From positions 1 through 64,000 of the forward strand of contig NZ_LRPC01000029.1 in the NCBI RefSeq assembly GCF_001592965.1: a stretch of DNA of 64,000 nucleotides, written 5' to 3'. Below the pieces are notes generated by a model. It ran no database searches. It was given only the letters and a program-made list of their open reading frames with translations, and was not told the origin of the DNA. The translations under genes and the position numbers were made by a program. This DNA is from Roseivirga spongicola. GTDB lineage: Bacteria; Bacteroidota; Bacteroidia; Cytophagales; Cyclobacteriaceae. This document shows positions 60,417-64,000 of this stretch, in pieces. Each line of letters starts with the position of its first letter. Within the stretch, counting starts at the first letter, position 1.

Positions 60417-61196
60417 TTACTGGTTATTGTTTTCAACATTCATTGTCATACTCTCGTTTCTGACATTCTTCTCGAAGTAGTTTTGGTAGTAACCAAGGTA
60501 GTTCTCCAACATGGCGTTAACACCATTTGCTGTTAGAGTAGCACCAGCCATACCATCAACCTTATTTGGACCCAATGCAGACTCAGGAGTATTCTCTCCC
60601 TTTACCATTGTTACTGAAACCAAATCTCCTTGATTGTCATACAATTCCTTGCCTCTGTATCTAGCTTGAACATCGTCTGATGTAATTCTAGCACCTAGAC
60701 CTGGAGTTTCTCCTTTGTGGTCGAAGCTTACTCCAATTACAGTTTCCATGTTTGGCGTAATAGCAACGTAACCCCAGATAGCATCCCAAAGACCAGCACC
60801 GAAAGTAGGCAGAATAAATGCCTGCTCACTACCGCCATTGTATTTGAATACTGGGAACAATCTGTTCTCAGGAGTTTTCTTATAATTCTTCTCAATGTTT
60901 ACATTCTCTGCTACAACTGGCTCACCTTTCTCATTGGTAGTAACAATTTCACCTTGGTAATTTGTTACTTCAGAGCTGATCACCTCGCTGTATCTGCTAA
61001 GAATCTCTTCTGGAGTCATTGCTGAAAGCTTTTCTTTTTCAGCAGGAATAGCACCAAGAATTTGCTTCTTAGTATCTAAATCTTGCGCTTTCTTTTGAGC
61101 AGGCCCTAAAACCTGAGATACTCCAGATAGCAACCCTCCCAATACCACTGTTAGTATAAGGGAGAATACAATTATATAACCATTAGACTGTCGCAC
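60417..61196 (-). CDS. nqrC: Na+-translocating NADH:quinone reductase subunit NqrC
   Basis: The 259-aa protein has one N-terminal membrane helix and a periplasmic FMN-binding domain. The covalent flavin site matches the flavin transferase motif as DGMAGATLT, with Thr220 as the FMN attachment residue. ApbE would add the FMN; it is not in the window. The gene overlaps nqrB by 14 bp. Confidence 0.95.
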   Translation of the reverse strand: MRQSNGYIIVFSLILTVVLGGLLSGVSQVLGPAQKKAQDLDTKKQILGAIPAEKEKLSAMTPEEILSRYSEVISSEVTNYQGEIVTTNEKGEPVVAENVNIEKNYKKTPENRLFPVFKYNGGSEQAFILPTFGAGLWDAIWGYVAITPNMETVIGVSFDHKGETPGLGARITSDDVQARYRGKELYDNQGDLVSVTMVKGENTPESALGPNKVDGMAGATLTANGVNAMLENYLGYYQNYFEKNVRNESMTMNVENNNQ

Positions 61197-62403
61197 GGGC
61201 TAACCTCCTTTTCTTGTTTGCTTGTACTACATAGAAATCAATAAGTGGAGCGAATACGTTCATTAGAAGTACCGCCAACATAATACCTTCTGGATATGCT
61301 GGGTTTACTACTCTAATCAATACTGTTAAGGCTCCAATCAAAAGACCGTAAATCCATTTTCCTGTTTCCGTTTGCGAAGCAGATACTGGATCTGTGGCCA
61401 TAAACACGGCTCCAAATGCTAAACCACCCATTACCAAGTGGTATTGAGCAGGCACATTCATAAATTCATTTGCTCCAACCATGTTGAAAACAGTACCCAT
61501 AAGGAAAGCACCTGCAAATGCACTTACAATAATCTTCCAGCTACCTACACCGGTTACCACTAGAATGATAGCTCCCAAAAGAGCCATTAAAGTAGAAGTT
61601 TCTCCGATTGAACCAGGGATACCTCCTATTAACATATTCTCAAAGCTAAAGAAGCTAAAGTCTCCAAATGGGGCAGCTAAAGCACTATTGACATTAGCTA
61701 AACCTGCCGTAACTGCGTTACCAACATTAGAAGAATCATAAGCTACAGAAAGTGCAGTTGCACCACTGTAAGCATCGATTGGGGTTTCTCCAGCTAATTG
61801 AGTCCAAACTTCACCAGAAATTTGTGAAGGATAAGCAAAGTATAAGAATGCTCTGGCTGTCATGGCAACGTTCAATACGTTCATACCTGTACCACCAAAG
61901 ATTTCTTTACCTACTACAACACCAAAAATTGTAGCCAAAGCAACTTGCCATAATGGAATAGTTGGAGGGACAATTAATGGAATAAGCATACCCGTAACAA
62001 GGAAACCTTCGTTAATTGGGTGTTTTCTAACTACAGCGAATACTGCCTCAATGATACCACCAGCAGCATAGGCCACCAATACAATTGGCAATACCCATCT
62101 TGCACCAAACAGCAAATTATCTACGGAGAAGAAAGAAGTTTGCTCTCCAATAGCTACATGATGCTGATAACCAACATTGAATATACCCCAAATCAAACAA
62201 GGGATCATGGCGATGACAACTGTCATCATCATTCTCTTCAAGTCTACTGCATCTCTAATCTGGGCACCTTTGTTCCCTGCAGTACTAGCAGGAGAAAACA
62301 TAAAAGTTTCACCAGCCTCAAACAGGTAGTAAAACTTCTCCAGTTTACCACCCTTCTCGAACATTGGCTTCTGCTTTTCTAAGATATTATGTAAAAACTT
62401 CAT
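61183..62403 (-). CDS. nqrB: Na+-translocating NADH:quinone reductase subunit NqrB
   Basis: The 406-aa membrane subunit has the covalent FMN motif YSGATALS with Thr216, KHPINEGFLVTGMLIPLI, and about 10 helices. It carries FMN and a riboflavin and is the main Na+ channel subunit. It starts 5 nt after nqrA and overlaps nqrC. Confidence 0.96.
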   Translation of the reverse strand: MKFLHNILEKQKPMFEKGGKLEKFYYLFEAGETFMFSPASTAGNKGAQIRDAVDLKRMMMTVVIAMIPCLIWGIFNVGYQHHVAIGEQTSFFSVDNLLFGARWVLPIVLVAYAAGGIIEAVFAVVRKHPINEGFLVTGMLIPLIVPPTIPLWQVALATIFGVVVGKEIFGGTGMNVLNVAMTARAFLYFAYPSQISGEVWTQLAGETPIDAYSGATALSVAYDSSNVGNAVTAGLANVNSALAAPFGDFSFFSFENMLIGGIPGSIGETSTLMALLGAIILVVTGVGSWKIIVSAFAGAFLMGTVFNMVGANEFMNVPAQYHLVMGGLAFGAVFMATDPVSASQTETGKWIYGLLIGALTVLIRVVNPAYPEGIMLAVLLMNVFAPLIDFYVVQANKKRRLARATV

Positions 62404-62408
62404 TCCAA

Positions 62409-63776
62409 TTAACCGTTTTGCATCAATTCAATCCCGTTTCTAACCATCTGTTGAACGTCATGTTTAGAAACATCTACATATTCACACAGTGCCAGATCTT
62501 CTTCAATTACCTCGTAGATACCAAGCGCTTCCATGTTATCATAATCTTCGGCCAAAATAGCTTTTAGTAGATATACAGGATATATATCCATTGGAGTAAC
62601 TTTCTCAAAAACACCTGTCTCTACAAATGCTCTTGGTTCTCCGTTGGTATTAGTATCTAAAACGTACTCTTTGTTCTTTCCATTTAGGAATGAGAATAGT
62701 CCCCATGCTCTGTGGAAACTAAGCACCTCTTTTTTAGGCATTATCCATCCTAGGAAGTCTGCATGGTCTCCTTCAGGAAGAACAGAAAGCAGATTGCTAT
62801 AGTAACCTAAAGCGCCATCTTTCTCTATCTTCTCTCCAGTTAAAGCATTGCCAGAGATGAATCTCACATTCTCGCTCTTCAGATTGCCTTCAACAATTTT
62901 ATTAACACATGCTCCTGTGTAGGTTTTGTAGTATTGCGGCTCAGAAACTTCAGAACCTGCTACTGCTACTACTCTAGAAGCATCGTAAACACCTTTATTG
63001 AATAGTTTACCGATTTGAGCGACACCATATGGAGTTACTGTCCAAACTAAATCACCTTTTCCGATAGGATCTACGTGATGGATTTGAACACCAACATTAC
63101 CTGCTGGGTGCGGGCCACTGAACTTATTATGCTGAACACCTTCAACACCGGAGAAAACAGAAGATACTTCACCGTTCAAATCGTGATTGATATGAATAGT
63201 TCCTTCAGTAAATTTCTTAAGAATTTCTATACCGGTTTTGAAAGCCTCTTCTTCACCTTTTAAGGTAAAGGCGACATCAGCAGCCAAAGGATGGGTATCA
63301 AATGCAGAAATGAAGATAGACTTTGGAGTCTCTTCTTCCTTAGCAATTACACCGTAAGGCCTTTGGATGATGTTCGGCCAAACCCCACCTTTAACCATCT
63401 GAGCAGTAGCCTCTTCTCTAGAAAGGCTCTTGATGTCAGACACGTTATAGGTTTGGAAGGTTTCGTATTGAATTTCTTTGTCGGCCAGAATTTTAATTTC
63501 GAGTAGTTTTCTCTTGGCTCCCCTCTTCACTTCGACTACTTCACCGCTAACTGGAGAGCAGACCATCACGTTTTCCTGCATTTTGTCATACAAAACAGGA
63601 GTTCCAGCCTTCACTACATCGCCTTCAGCCACCAATAGTTTTGGTCTTGTCATTCCGACAAAATCTGTGGGCTTAATAGCAAATGTATCCGAAGGAGGAG
63701 TATTCGCGATTTTCTTCTGCGCCTTCCCGGCAAGGTTGATGTCAAAGCCTTTTTTAAGCTTTACAATTTTAGACAT
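62409..63776 (-). CDS. nqrA: Na+-translocating NADH:quinone reductase subunit NqrA
   Basis: The 455-aa cytoplasmic subunit starts MSKIVKLKKGFDINLAGKAQ, with LLVAEGDVVKAGTPVLYDK, HPAGNVGVQIHHVDPIGKGD and a GNALTG segment, all in the family order and at the normal length. It binds quinone. It is the first gene of the nqr operon here; a -7 box lies 43 nt upstream. Confidence 0.96.
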   Translation of the reverse strand: MSKIVKLKKGFDINLAGKAQKKIANTPPSDTFAIKPTDFVGMTRPKLLVAEGDVVKAGTPVLYDKMQENVMVCSPVSGEVVEVKRGAKRKLLEIKILADKEIQYETFQTYNVSDIKSLSREEATAQMVKGGVWPNIIQRPYGVIAKEEETPKSIFISAFDTHPLAADVAFTLKGEEEAFKTGIEILKKFTEGTIHINHDLNGEVSSVFSGVEGVQHNKFSGPHPAGNVGVQIHHVDPIGKGDLVWTVTPYGVAQIGKLFNKGVYDASRVVAVAGSEVSEPQYYKTYTGACVNKIVEGNLKSENVRFISGNALTGEKIEKDGALGYYSNLLSVLPEGDHADFLGWIMPKKEVLSFHRAWGLFSFLNGKNKEYVLDTNTNGEPRAFVETGVFEKVTPMDIYPVYLLKAILAEDYDNMEALGIYEVIEEDLALCEYVDVSKHDVQQMVRNGIELMQNG

Positions 63777-63819
63777 ACTGTATTGAGTTGCGAATCACTA
63801 AGGTTGATCAAAATCGAGG

Positions 63820-63827
63820 CAAAATTA
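63820..63827 (-). promoter_or_regulatory. Predicted -7 promoter box of nqrABCDE
   Basis: On the minus strand TAATTTTG matches TAnnTTTG. Transcription would start near 63815, giving a leader of about 38 nt before the nqrA start at 63776. The nearest upstream TTG is 13 nt away, shorter than usual. Confidence 0.5.
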
Positions 63828-63916
63828 ACACTTTTGCACTCAAAAGAAAGGTTAATCTTCCCTTTTCGGTGCGCAATTTAGTCCAAAAAACTTGCTATAA
63901 AAAAGTAGATCGAAAT

Positions 63917-64000
63917 TTATATTTCAACGGTTTCCGCAAAGTGATTTTCGATGTATTGGGCCACATTTTGCATTAGCCACATTGGTGTAGAGGTTGCTCC
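63917..64000 (-). CDS. C-terminal end of a minus-strand protein (partial), possibly IspH
   Basis: The last 84 bases encode 27 residues on the minus strand (GATSTPMWLMQNVAQYIENH, then six more) up to TAA. The GATSTP motif followed by a hydrophobic helix resembles the end of IspH (4-hydroxy-3-methylbut-2-enyl diphosphate reductase), where a TSGASTP-type motif lies near the C-terminus. So little is present that the identity is only a suggestion. It would lie upstream of nqrA in the same direction. Confidence 0.3.
   Translation of the reverse strand, partial: GATSTPMWLMQNVAQYIENHFAETVEI

Noticed and set aside
62020-62382. Open frame of 120 codons on the plus strand inside nqrB
   Set aside because: It is antisense to a certain gene, with low-complexity composition and no motif; a shadow of nqrB codon use.
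1-64000. tRNA, rRNA, CRISPR arrays, insertion sequences, phage core genes
   Set aside because: I looked for cloverleaf signatures, regularly spaced repeats and transposase/terminase motifs and saw none; only the palindromes and repeats listed remain.

Overview
The window looks like a chromosomal segment from a marine-type member of the Bacteroidota, most likely order Cytophagales. The support is the gene content: type IX secretion (T9SS) and gliding-associated families (PorP/SprF, CHU_C-type sorting domain), a type III glutamine synthetase, a two-gene transketolase, Na+-translocating NADH:quinone reductase (nqr), DUF3667, DUF6503 and Lacal_2735 family proteins, and several TAnnTTTG-type -7 promoter boxes. 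The base composition is moderately AT-rich. I see no rRNA, tRNA, CRISPR array, insertion sequence or phage core genes.

Layout. 1-4773: a tightly coupled four-gene surface module, made of a collagen-like fibre with an S74 self-cleaving chaperone end, a CHU_C-tailed secreted protein, PorP/SprF and an OmpA/PD40 protein. 4777-11458: a quinone-oxidoreductase-like dehydrogenase and DnaB on the minus strand, then an Mpl-like ligase, a DnaQ-like exonuclease, a small secreted protein and a Na+/Ca2+ exchanger. 11459-13680: an accessory island in which two AT-rich single genes (DUF2971 and an unknown lipoprotein) are separated by attC-like imperfect palindromes. 13681-20875: an alpha/beta hydrolase, an M48 protease, a five-gene run (FAH family, M23, Bcp, transketolase N and C) closed by a strong terminator, and a lone receiver protein. 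20872-35199: a GT39-like membrane protein, a class III aminotransferase, HslV, pyruvate dehydrogenase E2, a SRAP paralogue without catalytic residues, FabH, a MORN-repeat protein, a lipoprotein hydrolase and glutamine synthetase III. 35200-43340: MtaB, DnaE with a fused exonuclease, thioredoxin, and a porin broken by a nonsense codon. 43343-55683: an M14 peptidase, nitrilase, RluF, an esterase divergent from a Nudix-like regulator around a 25-bp palindrome, DUF1697, DUF1328, DUF3667, Tex and a PNPOx-like protein. 55684-58779: a decayed region holding direct repeats and a frameshifted pseudogene, then an AEC permease and a Tat-exported aminotransferase. 59071-63827: nqrABCDE closed by a terminator with no nqrF. 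The last 84 bases hold the end of a minus-strand gene.

The most notable points are the inactive-looking SRAP protein (26808-27506), the palindrome between a degenerate-Nudix regulator and a secreted esterase (49060-49084), the cassette-like island (11606-13346), the S74 fibre linked to T9SS genes at the left end, two pseudogenes and the nqr operon lacking nqrF. All family assignments come from reading the sequence by eye; no database search was run.
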